NCBI RefSeq assembly: GCF_004293625.1 | Contig: NZ_CP033040.1 | Span: 1,674,001-1,738,000 of the forward strand | Origin: Thiomicrorhabdus indica | GTDB taxonomy: Bacteria; Pseudomonadota; Gammaproteobacteria; Thiomicrospirales; Thiomicrospiraceae | Direction: 5' to 3' | DNA: 64,000 bases | Shown here: piece by piece, positions 27,757-37,529 of the stretch | How positions within the stretch are numbered: the first letter of the stretch is position 1 | Layout: each line of letters begins with the position of its first letter | Program-made: the position numbers and the translations under genes | Notes under the pieces: generated by a model | Databases searched by the model: none | What the model saw: the letters and a program-made list of their open reading frames with translations, nothing else | Told to the model about the DNA's origin: nothing

Positions 27757-28201
27757 AACTACACTCTCCTATATCTTCATTCCAGATTTCTGGGTTATTT
27801 TCAATAAATTTCGCCATCAACTCAATACACCTTGAATCGTTCAATTCCACAACCTTGACTCCAGCCTCTGTAAGCCAATCCAAATGGCCTGAGAAATTTA
27901 CTGATTCGCCTATCACAACAGTACCTATATTGAACTGGCGAATCAGTCCTGAACAGTACCAACAAGGTGCAAGTGTGGTGACCAAGATTTTGTCTCGATA
28001 CGTCGTTTGTCGTCCAGCCTTTCGAAAAGCATCAGTTTCACCGTGTATCGACGGATCATCCTCCTGAACCCGCCGGTTACGCCCACGACTCAGCAATTTT
28101 CCACTAGAATCGAACAGCGCTGCACCAACCGGAACCCCTCCTTCTTGAAAACCAATCTCAGCTTCTTGAAGAGCTGATTCGAGTAATGCCCTATAATCCA
28201 C
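27740..28201 (-). CDS. Cytosine deaminase, yeast (FCY1-like) type
   Basis: A 153-residue zinc deaminase of the CDA/dCMP superfamily. The zinc site is HGETDAF plus PCWYC. The flanking sequence closely resembles fungal cytosine deaminase: EGGVPVGAALFD, SRGRNRRVQ, VVIGESVNFSGHLDWL and a C-terminal ENNPEIWNEDIGE. Bacterial CodA belongs to a different, amidohydrolase family. Likely reaction: cytosine, or a related aminopyrimidine, to its oxo form. It is translationally coupled to the downstream THI5-like GGDEF sensor by a 17-base overlap. Related guanine or tRNA-adenosine deaminases are less likely given the C-terminal motif. Confidence 0.88.
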   Translation of the reverse strand: MDYRALLESALQEAEIGFQEGGVPVGAALFDSSGKLLSRGRNRRVQEDDPSIHGETDAFRKAGRQTTYRDKILVTTLAPCWYCSGLIRQFNIGTVVIGESVNFSGHLDWLTEAGVKVVELNDSRCIELMAKFIENNPEIWNEDIGECSCDSSD

Positions 28202-28396
28202 TTTAAAACCTTTGCTTCACATTCGCCAAATAAACCGTAAATTAAGCCATAAAAAAGCATGCAAAACAAATAAATACTGTCAATAATATCAAGTAGATAC
28301 TTACGAATTTTTAGAAAAAACAAAGGCAATTAAAAATTTGCGAACCTTTATGAAATTATTAAGATTCAATAGTCGTGTAATCAGTTAATATTTGTT

Positions 28397-28406
28397 ACCG
28401 GCCGGT
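28397..28406. repeat. ACCGGCCGGT palindrome, intergenic (deaminase/DsrE-like)
   Basis: Exact copy, extended to TTACCGGCCGGTAA, between divergent genes about 80 bases before the DsrE-like start. Confidence 0.95.
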
Positions 28407-28478
28407 AAAAAATGATAATGTTTGTGTGAATGACATTCTCAAACTTTAAAAATAAATTTATCTCAGAGGATATAAATT

Positions 28479-28973
28479 ATGAAAAAACTTATCACGTCAA
28501 TTATGACCGCCATCGTGTTCTCATTGGCATTTTTCGGCCTTGTTCAAACTGCCCAGGCGGCTGATGATGGAGCAAAAGTGGTTTACCATGTAGATTTTAA
28601 AGATCCAACCCGTTATTCAGCCACTTTAACTTCCATTAACAATATTATGAACTTTTATGAAAATGAACTCATGGAACCAGAGATTCATTTAGTATTTGTC
28701 GGTTTTGGACTTCGCTTTACCACGGATGATGCCTTGAAAGGTACGCCTTATGAACATGATGCAGCTCTACTAGAACGACGTGACGAGCTAAAAGGTCGCT
28801 TAGACGCTTTAATGAACGTTCGCGGTGTGAAGGTTCACCTGTGTGATAAAACCCGTGATGAAGTCGGTTTAGCCAAAGACAAAGTCTATGATGGAATTGA
28901 GCTAACAACATCAGGTGTTGCAAAAATTGCCATTCTTCAGAGTGAAGGCTTCAGTTACTTGAAAATTCAATAA
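28479..28973 (+). CDS. Periplasmic DsrE-like protein
   Basis: A 164-residue secreted protein. A signal peptide (LITSIMTAIVFSLAFFGL, then VQTAQA-A) is followed by a DsrE/DsrF-like fold: VVYHVDFKDPTRYSATLTSINNIMNFY, EIHLVFVGFGLRF, GVKVHLCDKT and a C-terminal GVAKIAILQSEGFSYLKI. Cytoplasmic DsrE relatives carry persulfide sulfur. The single cysteine in HLCDKT could do this, but no function is proven for secreted members. The location near soxB is suggestive. It has a strong downstream terminator and is monocistronic. Confidence 0.88.
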   Translation: MKKLITSIMTAIVFSLAFFGLVQTAQAADDGAKVVYHVDFKDPTRYSATLTSINNIMNFYENELMEPEIHLVFVGFGLRFTTDDALKGTPYEHDAALLERRDELKGRLDALMNVRGVKVHLCDKTRDEVGLAKDKVYDGIELTTSGVAKIAILQSEGFSYLKIQ

Positions 28974-28988
28974 CCCTCTTATCGACTA

Positions 28989-29013
28989 AACCCGCTTCAA
29001 GCGGGTTTTTTTA
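28989..29013 (+). terminator. Rho-independent terminator after the DsrE-like gene
   Basis: AACCCGCTTcaAGCGGGTT followed by TTTTTTA: a compact GC-rich stem and U-run, 15 bases after the stop. Confidence 0.93.
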
Positions 29014-29054
29014 TTACCCGATATCCTTAAGGTCAATCACAAGGAATCCAAGCA

Positions 29055-29480
29055 ATGCCTTTAATTACAGTACATCTCCCAGAAAATACCTTTACCGGCC
29101 GGCAGAAACAGGAATTCGCCCAAAATGCGACTGATATATTACTGACGTTAGAAGGAATGGTGGAAAATCCAAAAGCGCAAAACTTAAGCTGGGTACAATT
29201 TTTAGAATTTACGACTAGTGACTTTTTCCTTGCTGGACACCCTGTCGAAAAACCGCACTATCGAATTGAAGTCAAAGTCTTCCAAGGCACAATGAATGCA
29301 GACAAAAAGCAGAAACTGACTGAACAGCTTACTCACTTAATCCTTCAATTAGAACAAACCGATAACAACCTGCTTAATGCGGCAAGAATTTGGATCATGA
29401 TTGAAGAAGTGCCCAATGGTAACTGGGGAGGGGCCGGTAAGATTTATCGTATTGAGGATTTAATGCACATGATGCAATAA
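29055..29480 (+). CDS. Tautomerase-superfamily protein
   Basis: A 141-residue protein starting Met-Pro-Leu-Ile-Thr-Val; the proline exposed after Met removal is the general base of 4-oxalocrotonate tautomerase-like enzymes. Residues 1-50 and 70-135 look like the two beta-alpha-beta halves of a longer (fused-repeat) member. Substrate unknown. A variant palindrome (accggccggc, 29094-29103) is read as Thr-Gly-Arg near the N-terminus. RBS AAGGA lies upstream. Confidence 0.78.
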   Translation: MPLITVHLPENTFTGRQKQEFAQNATDILLTLEGMVENPKAQNLSWVQFLEFTTSDFFLAGHPVEKPHYRIEVKVFQGTMNADKKQKLTEQLTHLILQLEQTDNNLLNAARIWIMIEEVPNGNWGGAGKIYRIEDLMHMMQ

Positions 29481-29507
29481 ACCCTATCCACACTTTAGGA
29501 ACTTGAA

Positions 29508-29822
29508 CTAATAGTCTGATGAGGCGTTAATCAATTCATTATTCACTAAGTTTTTAGCCACATCTTGGCTAAATTGACCGGCCGGTAAATCGTCAATCCA
29601 GTCAGGTTGCTTTTCATTGGCTTCAAAAAAGGCATAACCCACCTTTTGCTCTTCACCTAGTTTTGCCATCATAAAAACCAAACGGCGGCCGGTTGTTTTG
29701 TGTTCTAACATACATGAGCCGTTCTTAGCCAATTGAAACTCACAGACCTCGTCTAACTCCTCATGAATTAACTTTGCAACTTCTTGCAACATTAAATATA
29801 GCTCTTTGTAATTTTCTACCAT
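29508..29822 (-). CDS. Small protein of unknown function
   Basis: A 104-residue soluble, acidic protein without signal peptide or membrane segment. I do not recognise the family. It shows a plausible alpha/beta pattern: a helical N-terminus (YKELYLMLQEVAKLIHEELD), then strands around CEFQLAKNGSCMLEHK and GRRLVFMMAKLG. One exact palindrome copy (Pro-Ala-Gly) and one variant lie within its 315 bases. It is convergent with the tautomerase gene and precedes soxB's terminator on the same strand. Confidence 0.65.
   Translation of the reverse strand: MVENYKELYLMLQEVAKLIHEELDEVCEFQLAKNGSCMLEHKTTGRRLVFMMAKLGEEQKVGYAFFEANEKQPDWIDDLPAGQFSQDVAKNLVNNELINASSDY
29577..29586. repeat. ACCGGCCGGT palindrome, in the small unknown gene
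   Basis: Exact copy, read as Pro-Ala-Gly (DLPAGQFS). A variant, gcggccggtt, lies about 100 bases further on in the same gene. Confidence 0.95.
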
Positions 29823-29858
29823 TTTTATCTCAACAATTTTTTTGCGTCATTAAAAACA

Positions 29859-29895
29859 AAAAACCCAGCACAGTCAAACTGTACTGGGTTTTTAT
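29859..29895. terminator. soxB terminator hairpin
   Basis: AAAACCCAG-CAGT pairs with ACTG-CTGGGTTTT around a short loop, about 25 bases after the soxB stop. On the minus strand the hairpin is followed by TTTTGTTTTTAATG. T-runs on both sides allow either direction. Confidence 0.85.
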
Positions 29896-29917
29896 TGTGT
29901 TAAAACCTAATTGAGAA

Positions 29918-31837
29918 TTAAGCCATTTCACCTGGGTAGTTTTCGATACCTGGGTTGTTTTTAACACCTTTAAGCTTAGGATGGTTAACTTTCTGAAGCT
30001 TCGTATCACCTTTGTGACGACGTAGGTAATCAGCCGTTACATCCCACATTAAGCGACCTTCACCCACAGCTTCAACTTGCGCCCAACCAGCAACAGAGTA
30101 TGTTTTGTTGGCTTCAAGAGGAGTACCATCATCCAAACGCATGTCAGAGATGCGGTTACCGAATGAACCATTTGGCTCACACGTATAGTCCATACCACCC
30201 AAACGAACCATATCACCACCAGATTGTAGGTATGGGTCTTTTTGGAATAGGTTTTCACAGATACCTTCTAGGATATCTTTCATTTGAGCACCCGTTACTT
30301 CAGACTTATAAGTTTCACCATAAGTCATTGAAGTCTCGTCCATAACACGTTCCATAGTGATAGTTTCACCCGCTAGAACTGAAGTACCCCAACGAACACC
30401 AGCAGACATCGCGATTTGAGTATCATGCTCTTCACGTAGAGAGTTTACGATAATTTGGTCCCAAGTACCCATGAAGTTACCACGACGGTATAGAGTGTCT
30501 TCTGCTACTGCTAGTTCTTCACCTAGGATTTCACCATAAGTCTTACCTAGACGATCTTTATTCACATACGCATCCGGACGACGTGATTCGATGATGTTTT
30601 CATCGTACTTAGTCATGTATAGGTCATCAATGAACTTCTGAACACCCGCATCCGCTTCAACAACGTTCGAGAATACCGGTAGCAATGAATAGTTAACGCC
30701 TTTCAGTTTGCCGCCTTGGATATCCAAATCCATACAACCAACATACTTACCGTTTGAACCAGCGTTTGTTACGTAACAAACACCACCTTCTGGTGTTTTA
30801 ACGTTGATTGTTTTTGGAATACCATCATGCGTGTGACCACCGAATACAGCATCGATACCGTTGATGCGAGAAGCCATCTTGATATCAACATCCATACCGT
30901 TGTGAGAAATCATCACAACTGCCGCAACTTTTTCAGTTGCACGAATTTTGTCAACTGTCTCTTGAAGCGCGTCCTCACGAAGACCGAAAGACCAATCTGG
31001 GAAGTTCGATTGAGGGTTAGCATTTGCAGTACGTGGGAATGCTTGACCAACAATCGCAACACGCTCACCGTTAATTTCTTTGACGACGTATGGTTTGAAG
31101 GCACGAGCTTCATCTTCAGAATACAAACCAGTACCGTTATTGCGCTCCACCATTTCTAGATAAGCATCACCGAAAAGTGAATCTTCTTTGATACGGATGT
31201 TTTGAGCTACAAACTCACCTTTGAAGTTATTCAAGTTTTTAAGAACTTCTTCAGCTTTGTAAGTAAATTCCCAGTGACCAGTCATAATGTCAACACCGAT
31301 TTGGTTTGACGCTTCAACCATATCTGCACCACGAGTCCATAGTGCTGTACCAGAACCGTGCCACAAGTCACCACCATCCATAGTGATAGTGTTTTGTGAA
31401 CCACCGGCTTGATCTCGCAACATATCTAGAACTGTTTTAAGGTGTGCAAAACCACCAACCTTACCGTAAGTTTCAGATGCATCTTGGAAGTTTAGGTAAG
31501 TAAATGCATGCGCTAACTCAGGATTCTTGCTCGCATCAATATTTAATTCTTTAAGTAGCTTATCGCCTACAACGTGTGGAAGCTTACCAAACGCAGGACC
31601 CACACCTAAGTTCACATTCGGCTCACGGAAGTAAATAGGCTTCAACTGAGCGTGTGTATCTGTAATGTGAAGTAGACGAACCTTACCTTTCATAGGACGG
31701 TTGTAAATCTCTGCTGAAGCTTTCGCAGCAGCTGCTTTATCCGCACCACCAGACATTGCTGACGCTGTACCAGGTAACATACCTGCCGCAGCAGCCAATG
31801 ACATTACATGAAGAAATTCTCGGCGATTTAAAGACAT
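29918..31837 (-). CDS. soxB: SoxB, periplasmic thiosulfohydrolase
   Basis: Dimanganese enzyme that hydrolytically releases sulfate from sulfane-sulfonate carried on SoxYZ during thiosulfate oxidation. A Tat signal (NRREFLHVMSLAAAAG) begins the 639-residue protein. Metallophosphoesterase ligands are seen in HITDTHAQ, DGGDLWHGSG, GHWEFTY, ISHNGMD and GGHTHD, followed by the 5'-nucleotidase C-terminal domain. No other sox gene is in the window; dispersed sox loci are typical of the Thiomicrospira group. GGAGAG precedes the ATG. A good TATAAT element lies about 75 bases upstream. Confidence 0.97.
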   Translation of the reverse strand: MSLNRREFLHVMSLAAAAGMLPGTASAMSGGADKAAAAKASAEIYNRPMKGKVRLLHITDTHAQLKPIYFREPNVNLGVGPAFGKLPHVVGDKLLKELNIDASKNPELAHAFTYLNFQDASETYGKVGGFAHLKTVLDMLRDQAGGSQNTITMDGGDLWHGSGTALWTRGADMVEASNQIGVDIMTGHWEFTYKAEEVLKNLNNFKGEFVAQNIRIKEDSLFGDAYLEMVERNNGTGLYSEDEARAFKPYVVKEINGERVAIVGQAFPRTANANPQSNFPDWSFGLREDALQETVDKIRATEKVAAVVMISHNGMDVDIKMASRINGIDAVFGGHTHDGIPKTINVKTPEGGVCYVTNAGSNGKYVGCMDLDIQGGKLKGVNYSLLPVFSNVVEADAGVQKFIDDLYMTKYDENIIESRRPDAYVNKDRLGKTYGEILGEELAVAEDTLYRRGNFMGTWDQIIVNSLREEHDTQIAMSAGVRWGTSVLAGETITMERVMDETSMTYGETYKSEVTGAQMKDILEGICENLFQKDPYLQSGGDMVRLGGMDYTCEPNGSFGNRISDMRLDDGTPLEANKTYSVAGWAQVEAVGEGRLMWDVTADYLRRHKGDTKLQKVNHPKLKGVKNNPGIENYPGEMA

Positions 31838-31912
31838 CAGGTCTCTCCGTTGTTATTAATTTGATCGCTTAAAACGATTGTATTTTCTATCCAAACCTTA
31901 ACGGTTCGAGGC

Positions 31913-31918
31913 ATTATA
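31913..31918 (-). promoter_or_regulatory. Probable soxB -10 element (TATAAT)
   Basis: A perfect TATAAT on the minus strand, 76 bases before the soxB start. A GGGCGCAGCCC inverted repeat sits immediately upstream of it. No good -35 is at 16-18 bases, so an activator may be needed. That last step is inference. Confidence 0.5.
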
Positions 31919-32153
31919 GGGGCTGCGCCCTTTAAAATTGCGCTCAAATGTAAGGGTTGAGTTATTTAAAGTCAAATAAAGGAAAATTATTTTGGTAAAG
32001 AAAATATTTATTAGAAGATTCTAACAAAAGCATTTCTCTTTTAAATTCATTCAATTACTTAATTTTTCCAATAAAAATTCCAATAAGACTAGGCTTTAAA
32101 ACTAATAAATTTAGCTTTTTTTGACTGCAATTTGTAAAAGTACTAAAAAGGGA

Positions 32154-32185
32154 GAGTGTGGTCAATAACAATACTATCCACACTC
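32154..32185 (-). terminator. Possible purL terminator
   Basis: GAGTGTGG/CCACACTC stem (8 bp, 16-base loop). On the minus strand it is followed by TCCCTTTTTAG. It lies about 130 bases after the purL stop. Confidence 0.5.
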
Positions 32186-32317
32186 AGTTCAATTTAAAGT
32201 ACATTATTTAAATTTAAAAAAGAACTAAATACTGTCAAACTAAGAAAAACTTCTTAGCGAACGCATAAGTATTCGCATAAAGATTAACTCTACCCTGTGA
32301 TTCAAGTTTTTTGATTT

Positions 32318-35300
32318 TTAACCAACCCAACGTCTAGCATTACGGAACAAACGCATCCAAGGCGCATCCTCTTGCCACTCATCAGGATGCCAAGAGTTCT
32401 GCACCGTGCGGAAAACTCGCTCAGGGTGCGGCATCATAATGGTCACACGACCATCAGGAGTCGTCAGTCCGGTCATGCCATTAGCAGTACCATTTGGATT
32501 AAATGGATAAGTTTCGGTTGGATTACCTTGCGCATCGACATAACGAATACCAACAAGCCCTTCGACCTGAGACGCATCACCATGACCAAAATCCATACGC
32601 CCCTCGCCGTGTGCAACCGCAACTGGAATGCGCGTACCCTCCATCCCTTTTAATAGAATGGATGGAGATTCTTCAATTTGTACCTGAGAGAAACGAGCTT
32701 CAAACTGCTCTGACTCGTTTCGAACAAATGCCGGCCAGTTCTGTGCGCCTGGAATAATTTCTTTTAAGTTTGATAACATCTGGCAGCCGTTACAAACACC
32801 CAAAGTAAACGTATCTTCACGCTGGAAGAAATTCTCAAATGTTGAACGTGCATTGTCATTGAACAAAATTGAATTCGCCCAACCGCGTCCTGCTCCTAAA
32901 ACATCTCCATAAGAAAAACCACCACAAGCGACCAATCCTCGGAAATCGTCAAATCTCACTTCACCAGAAAGCACATCACTCATATGCACATCAATCGCAT
33001 CAAAACCGGCCTTAGTAAAGGCAGCAGCCATCTCTTGCTGACCATTTACACCCTGCTCTCGAAGGATTGCGACTTTTGGCCGCTGTGAATTCGCAAATTC
33101 AGCTGAAATATCCTCATTAATGTCGAATGTCACGAAAGGATTAATTTCGATATTTGTATCGTTTTCAATCGAATCAAACTCTTGTTGAGCACAGACTTCA
33201 TTGTCACGAATCGCCTGCATACGGAATGAGGTTTCAGACCACCATTGTTGCAACTGCTTACGAGGCATACTGAAAATTTCAGATCCATTCGCAGAAATGG
33301 AAATTACATCATCACCCGATACTGAACCAATAAACTGCGTCATCTCAATAAGATTGTGTTCAGCAAGAACCGCCTTTACCGCAGCTTTTTCTGATGCTTT
33401 TATTTGCAACACCACGCCAACTTCTTCCGCACAAAGAGCTGCTACAGGTTCATTACCAAGCTCAGAAATATCAACCTTAATTCCAGTATGTCCTGCAAAA
33501 GCCATTTCTGCTAAGGTCACCAACAAACCACCATCCGCACGATCATGATAAGCAAGCAGCATATCTTTAGCCATTAAACTCTGAGTAGCATTAAACAGGT
33601 TCAACAAGTCCTCAGCAGAATCCAAATCCGCAGATACATCGCCAATTTGACCATACACTTGTGCCAAACAACTGGCACCAATACGGTTTTGTCCACGACC
33701 TAAATCAATGACAACCAATTCAGTTTCACCTAAATCAGTGCGTAGCTGCGGGGTAACCGTTTTACGAACATCCGTAACCGGTGCAAAAGTCGTGATATTC
33801 AAAGACATTGGCGAAATAACGGCTTTATCTTGCCCATCATCATTCCAGACAGTCTTCATAGACATTGAGTCTTTACCTACTGGAACAGCAATCCCTAATG
33901 CTGGACAGAGCTCCATACCAACCGCTTCAACCGCATCATACAACGCTGAATCTTCACCAGGGTGACCAGCAGCTGCCATCCAGTTTGCCGAGATTTTAAT
34001 ATCCGACATTTTGTTAATTTTTGCACAGGCAATATTGGTAATCGCTTCAGCAATCGACAAACGAGCCGAAGCTTTTGGATTGATTAACGCAACGGGCGGA
34101 CGCTCACCAGATGCCATGGCTTCACCGGTATAACCATTGTAGTCAGATGCAGTAATACCAGCATTTGCTACTGGAACCTGCCAAGGACCTACCATCTGAT
34201 CCCTCGTCACCATACCAGTAATCGATCGGTCTCCGATAGTGATTAGGAAATTTTTCGACGCAATAGTCGGCAATTTCATTAATCGCTCAGCGACCTCATT
34301 TAAATCCAAGTTTGCAGTTTCAAAGCCGGCTTGAGGAATTGAACGTGTCTCAGCTGTACGGTGCATTTTAGGCGGCTTACCTAGCAACACATTAAGAGGC
34401 ATATCAACCGGATTATTTTCAAAAACCGTATCATTGACTACCAACTCTTGCTCTTTAGTCGCTTCACCGACAATGGCATAAATAGCTCGCTCACGCTCAC
34501 ATATTTCAACGAACTGATCAATTTTTTCTGGATAAACAGCAATCACATAACGTTCTTGGGATTCATTTGACCAAATCTCCATTGGCGACATACCTGGCTC
34601 ATCATTTGGAACTGAACGCAGATCAATCTTACCGCCTCGACCGGCATCGTTAACCAGCTCAGGAAAGGCATTCGAAATACCTCCAGCACCCACATCGTGA
34701 ATCGATGCAATAGGAGAATCCTCACCCAAATACGTACATCGATCAATCACCTCTTGTGCACGGCGCTCCATTTCAGGATTTTCACGCTGAACCGAAGCAA
34801 AATCTAAATTTTCAGCACCAGAACCGGTTTCAACCGAAGAGGCTGCACCACCACCTAGACCGATTAACATCGCAGGGCCACCAAGAATAACAAGTTTCGC
34901 ACCAATCGGAATATCGCCTTTTTCGATATGCATTTCACGAATCGAGCCAAGACCTCCTGCCAGCATAATTGGCTTGTGGTAACCTCGAATCTCTTCACCT
35001 TCATGCGTAATCAAGGCATTTTCATAGGTACGGAAATACCCATTAATAGCTGGACGACCAAACTCATTGTTAAACCCCGCTGCACCCAAAGGCCCTTCTA
35101 GCATAATTTCCATTGGCGTAACAATACGACCCGGTTTGCCATATGGTTTTTCCCAAGGTTGCTCAAAACCGGGGATATTCAAGTTAGAAACCGTAAAACC
35201 AGTCAGACCAGATTTCGGTTTAGAGCCACGACCGGTTGCTCCTTCATCACGAATTTCTCCTCCCGAGCCTGTCGCAGCGCCAGGCCAAGGAGAAATTGCC

Positions 35301-36187
35301 GTTGGGTGGTTATGTGTTTCCACCTTAATTTGGAAATGAACTGGTTCCTCATTAAACTTGTATTGACGTGTTTTAGGGTCAGGAAAAAAGCGGGTGGCCA
35401 TCGCCCCTTCAACTACCGCTGCATTATCGCTGTAAGCAGATAAAACACCGGCCGGTGAAGTTTGATAGGTATTACGGATCATTCCAAACAGTGATTTTTC
35501 TTTGTCTTTGCCATCAATTGTCCAATCCGCATTGAAGATTTTATGGCGACAATGCTCTGAGTTTGCCTGAGCAAACATCATTAATTCTGCATCCACTGGA
35601 TTACGGTTAAGGCCTGTAAACGCCTCAATAAGATAATCAATTTCATCATCCGATAACGCTAAGCCCATTTCTCTATTAGCGTCAACCAAAGCGGAACGCC
35701 CACCGTTTAAAATATCGACAGTGGTCATTGGTTTAGGCGACTGGTGCGAGAAAAGATTTTCAAGCTGATCAAAGTTATGACTCACTGTTTCCATCATTCG
35801 GTCATGAATCAAAGTCTCTACTGCAGTTTTATCCTCAGCTTTTACACCCTTAAAGTGATACACAATTCCACGTTCAATACGTTTTACTTTCTCAATACCA
35901 CAAGTATGAGTAATATCCGTTGCTTTTGAAGACCAAGGAGAAATCGTGCCGACACGTGGTGTCACAATACAACTATCCTCTGATAGCTCACCGGTTAGAT
36001 CATCCGACGCTTGGTTTAACAAGATATTTAAATGCGACTTTTCCAGCGCATCTAATTGATCCGTAGTTTCAACAAAATAAACAAATTGAGAAGTAACTGC
36101 ATTAATCGATACAGTTTTTTGTATTTTCTCAAGTAATTGTTGAGTACGGTAAGCGGAATGAGCAGGATTTCCCCAAATGATTTGCAT
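32318..36187 (-). CDS. purL: PurL, phosphoribosylformylglycinamidine synthase (large single-chain type)
   Basis: ATP- and glutamine-dependent amidation of FGAR to FGAM in purine synthesis. The 1289-residue single chain is the proteobacterial type. It has an N-terminal PurS-like domain, two AIRS-type halves ([39 protein letters not shown] linker; [11 protein letters not shown]) and a C-terminal class I glutaminase. The glutaminase has the nucleophile in GVCNGCQML and the His-Glu pair in MPHPERVFR. It is monocistronic. A palindrome copy is read as Pro-Ala-Gly (TSPAGVLS). Confidence 0.98.
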   Translation of the reverse strand: MQIIWGNPAHSAYRTQQLLEKIQKTVSINAVTSQFVYFVETTDQLDALEKSHLNILLNQASDDLTGELSEDSCIVTPRVGTISPWSSKATDITHTCGIEKVKRIERGIVYHFKGVKAEDKTAVETLIHDRMMETVSHNFDQLENLFSHQSPKPMTTVDILNGGRSALVDANREMGLALSDDEIDYLIEAFTGLNRNPVDAELMMFAQANSEHCRHKIFNADWTIDGKDKEKSLFGMIRNTYQTSPAGVLSAYSDNAAVVEGAMATRFFPDPKTRQYKFNEEPVHFQIKVETHNHPTAISPWPGAATGSGGEIRDEGATGRGSKPKSGLTGFTVSNLNIPGFEQPWEKPYGKPGRIVTPMEIMLEGPLGAAGFNNEFGRPAINGYFRTYENALITHEGEEIRGYHKPIMLAGGLGSIREMHIEKGDIPIGAKLVILGGPAMLIGLGGGAASSVETGSGAENLDFASVQRENPEMERRAQEVIDRCTYLGEDSPIASIHDVGAGGISNAFPELVNDAGRGGKIDLRSVPNDEPGMSPMEIWSNESQERYVIAVYPEKIDQFVEICERERAIYAIVGEATKEQELVVNDTVFENNPVDMPLNVLLGKPPKMHRTAETRSIPQAGFETANLDLNEVAERLMKLPTIASKNFLITIGDRSITGMVTRDQMVGPWQVPVANAGITASDYNGYTGEAMASGERPPVALINPKASARLSIAEAITNIACAKINKMSDIKISANWMAAAGHPGEDSALYDAVEAVGMELCPALGIAVPVGKDSMSMKTVWNDDGQDKAVISPMSLNITTFAPVTDVRKTVTPQLRTDLGETELVVIDLGRGQNRIGASCLAQVYGQIGDVSADLDSAEDLLNLFNATQSLMAKDMLLAYHDRADGGLLVTLAEMAFAGHTGIKVDISELGNEPVAALCAEEVGVVLQIKASEKAAVKAVLAEHNLIEMTQFIGSVSGDDVISISANGSEIFSMPRKQLQQWWSETSFRMQAIRDNEVCAQQEFDSIENDTNIEINPFVTFDINEDISAEFANSQRPKVAILREQGVNGQQEMAAAFTKAGFDAIDVHMSDVLSGEVRFDDFRGLVACGGFSYGDVLGAGRGWANSILFNDNARSTFENFFQREDTFTLGVCNGCQMLSNLKEIIPGAQNWPAFVRNESEQFEARFSQVQIEESPSILLKGMEGTRIPVAVAHGEGRMDFGHGDASQVEGLVGIRYVDAQGNPTETYPFNPNGTANGMTGLTTPDGRVTIMMPHPERVFRTVQNSWHPDEWQEDAPWMRLFRNARRWVG
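35447..35456. repeat. ACCGGCCGGT palindrome, in purL
   Basis: Exact copy extended to CACCGGCCGGTG; read as Pro-Ala-Gly. Confidence 0.95.
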
Positions 36188-36311
36188 AGTTGTTTATCCC
36201 TATAAAATGAGTGCTTAGTCCACAAGGGATAAACACGAGATAATAAAATTATTAAAACTGGCTAAAGTTTTCCTGAGCTTTGTTCATAAGTAAACTTATG
36301 CAAAGCACTCA

Positions 36312-36341
36312 GAAAAAACAAAACCCTCAGAATTGAGGGTT
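36312..36341 (-). terminator. bamC terminator
   Basis: On the minus strand AACCCTCAattcTGAGGGTT is followed by TTGTTTTTTC. The 8-bp stem lies about 15 bases after the bamC stop. Confidence 0.85.
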
Positions 36342-36355
36342 GTTGATGGTTTGGA

Positions 36356-37474
36356 TTATTTTGTTAGCAATCCAAGGCTTTCAAATATGTATTTCTTTTG
36401 CTCAGCAGTCAATCCAGACTCATCTTGTGGAGCCTTAACCATAAGGCTTGTTTGAGCTTGATCTACGGATTTCACGTTAATCAAAACAGTTTCTGGAATT
36501 TCCGTTTTATCTTTTTCACGCCAAAAAGCTAAAGCACCTAACAAAGTCTCTTCGTTTCGTGCGGTTTCTGGAACTTTCACTTCAATCAAACCTGTCGCTT
36601 GATTGATTTTCCCGAGATCCCAACCCGCACGGAATACTGCTGACTGTAAATAGTTCCAAGTCTCTTCAAATCCAGCATTTACTGTCAGACCCACAAACTC
36701 TTCACCTTCAAACACTTCCATTGTCTTTTGAGTTGCGGCCAATTGCTGCAACGCATGCTCAGGCGAAGATCCGAAGAATACCATTGCTTGATAAAGCGCT
36801 TCGGCTTCCATAACTGGATTAGATGGTTTTAAAGAATAACCTTCAACCGTGTACTCTGCATTACGATCACCTGCAAACATTTCATGGTGAGCAAAAAACA
36901 CTTTGATTTTTCCGGTTTGCGGATCACTCTCTAGTCGAGCAGTAAACTTATCATAAATGCCTTCGGCATATTGATCACGCCAGCTATTCAGTAACTTTGT
37001 AATAGGTCCTTGATCATCGGTCGGGACAATTTGTTGTCTCGCCAAAAAAGCTGTTTTCATAATGCCGATATCTTTTCGAGCTTCTTCCACTCGAAAACCT
37101 TGACTGACAAAGAAACGCTGCAACTGCTTCCAGACCATTTGAGAGTCATCTTCGGTAATTTCCAACCAACGCTCAGATAAATTGCTTTGAATACTTAAGC
37201 CATCAGATTTAAAAGTTGGAATATTACCTTTCTCAGCACTACGTTTAGCCGCCAACGCACGCCTTTCAGCATCAAGCATCGCCATTGCTGTCGCATTAGA
37301 TGCTTTAGCAGGATTAAATAAATTTGGTGGAACTTCTAAATCCGAGACCATCAAACCTTCTTGAGTGCGGTAGTTTTCATCGGAACCAAATAGGCCTCCA
37401 ATCGTTGAACATCCTGATAGCCCTACAGTGGCAATAATCACAGCACTCATCAGTGGTTTCTTTAGCAAAGACAT
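36356..37474 (-). CDS. bamC: BamC, outer-membrane assembly lipoprotein
   Basis: Lipoprotein subunit of the BAM complex that inserts beta-barrels. The lipobox is LSGC, after a short hydrophobic segment. The extended N-terminal region SDLEVPPNL, which contacts BamD in known structures, is present. Two helix-grip domains follow. The ATG at 37474 gives 372 residues and a normal signal peptide; an upstream TTG at 37501 is less likely. It follows dapA by about 55 bases in the conserved dapA-bamC order. Confidence 0.93.
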   Translation of the reverse strand: MSLLKKPLMSAVIIATVGLSGCSTIGGLFGSDENYRTQEGLMVSDLEVPPNLFNPAKASNATAMAMLDAERRALAAKRSAEKGNIPTFKSDGLSIQSNLSERWLEITEDDSQMVWKQLQRFFVSQGFRVEEARKDIGIMKTAFLARQQIVPTDDQGPITKLLNSWRDQYAEGIYDKFTARLESDPQTGKIKVFFAHHEMFAGDRNAEYTVEGYSLKPSNPVMEAEALYQAMVFFGSSPEHALQQLAATQKTMEVFEGEEFVGLTVNAGFEETWNYLQSAVFRAGWDLGKINQATGLIEVKVPETARNEETLLGALAFWREKDKTEIPETVLINVKSVDQAQTSLMVKAPQDESGLTAEQKKYIFESLGLLTK

Positions 37475-37529
37475 AAAGTTTGGGCCTTTAAGTTTATTCA
37501 AGTAAGAAGAAAGATAGATGCGAATCCGT

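Larger units (their letters stand above)
31838..32317. other. Intergenic region between purL and soxB
   Basis: The 480 AT-rich bases contain the likely soxB promoter (31913-31918) and a hairpin that may terminate purL (32154-32185). No coding sequence is apparent between them. Confidence 0.5.

Noticed and set aside
27740-28201. tRNA adenosine deaminase (TadA) for the small deaminase
   Set aside because: The zinc motifs are shared, but the C-terminal EDIGE segment and the VVIGESVNF stretch match fungal cytosine deaminase instead.
36188-36355. Small gene between purL and bamC
   Set aside because: The gap holds only a terminator hairpin and a leader; no open frame has a ribosome site.
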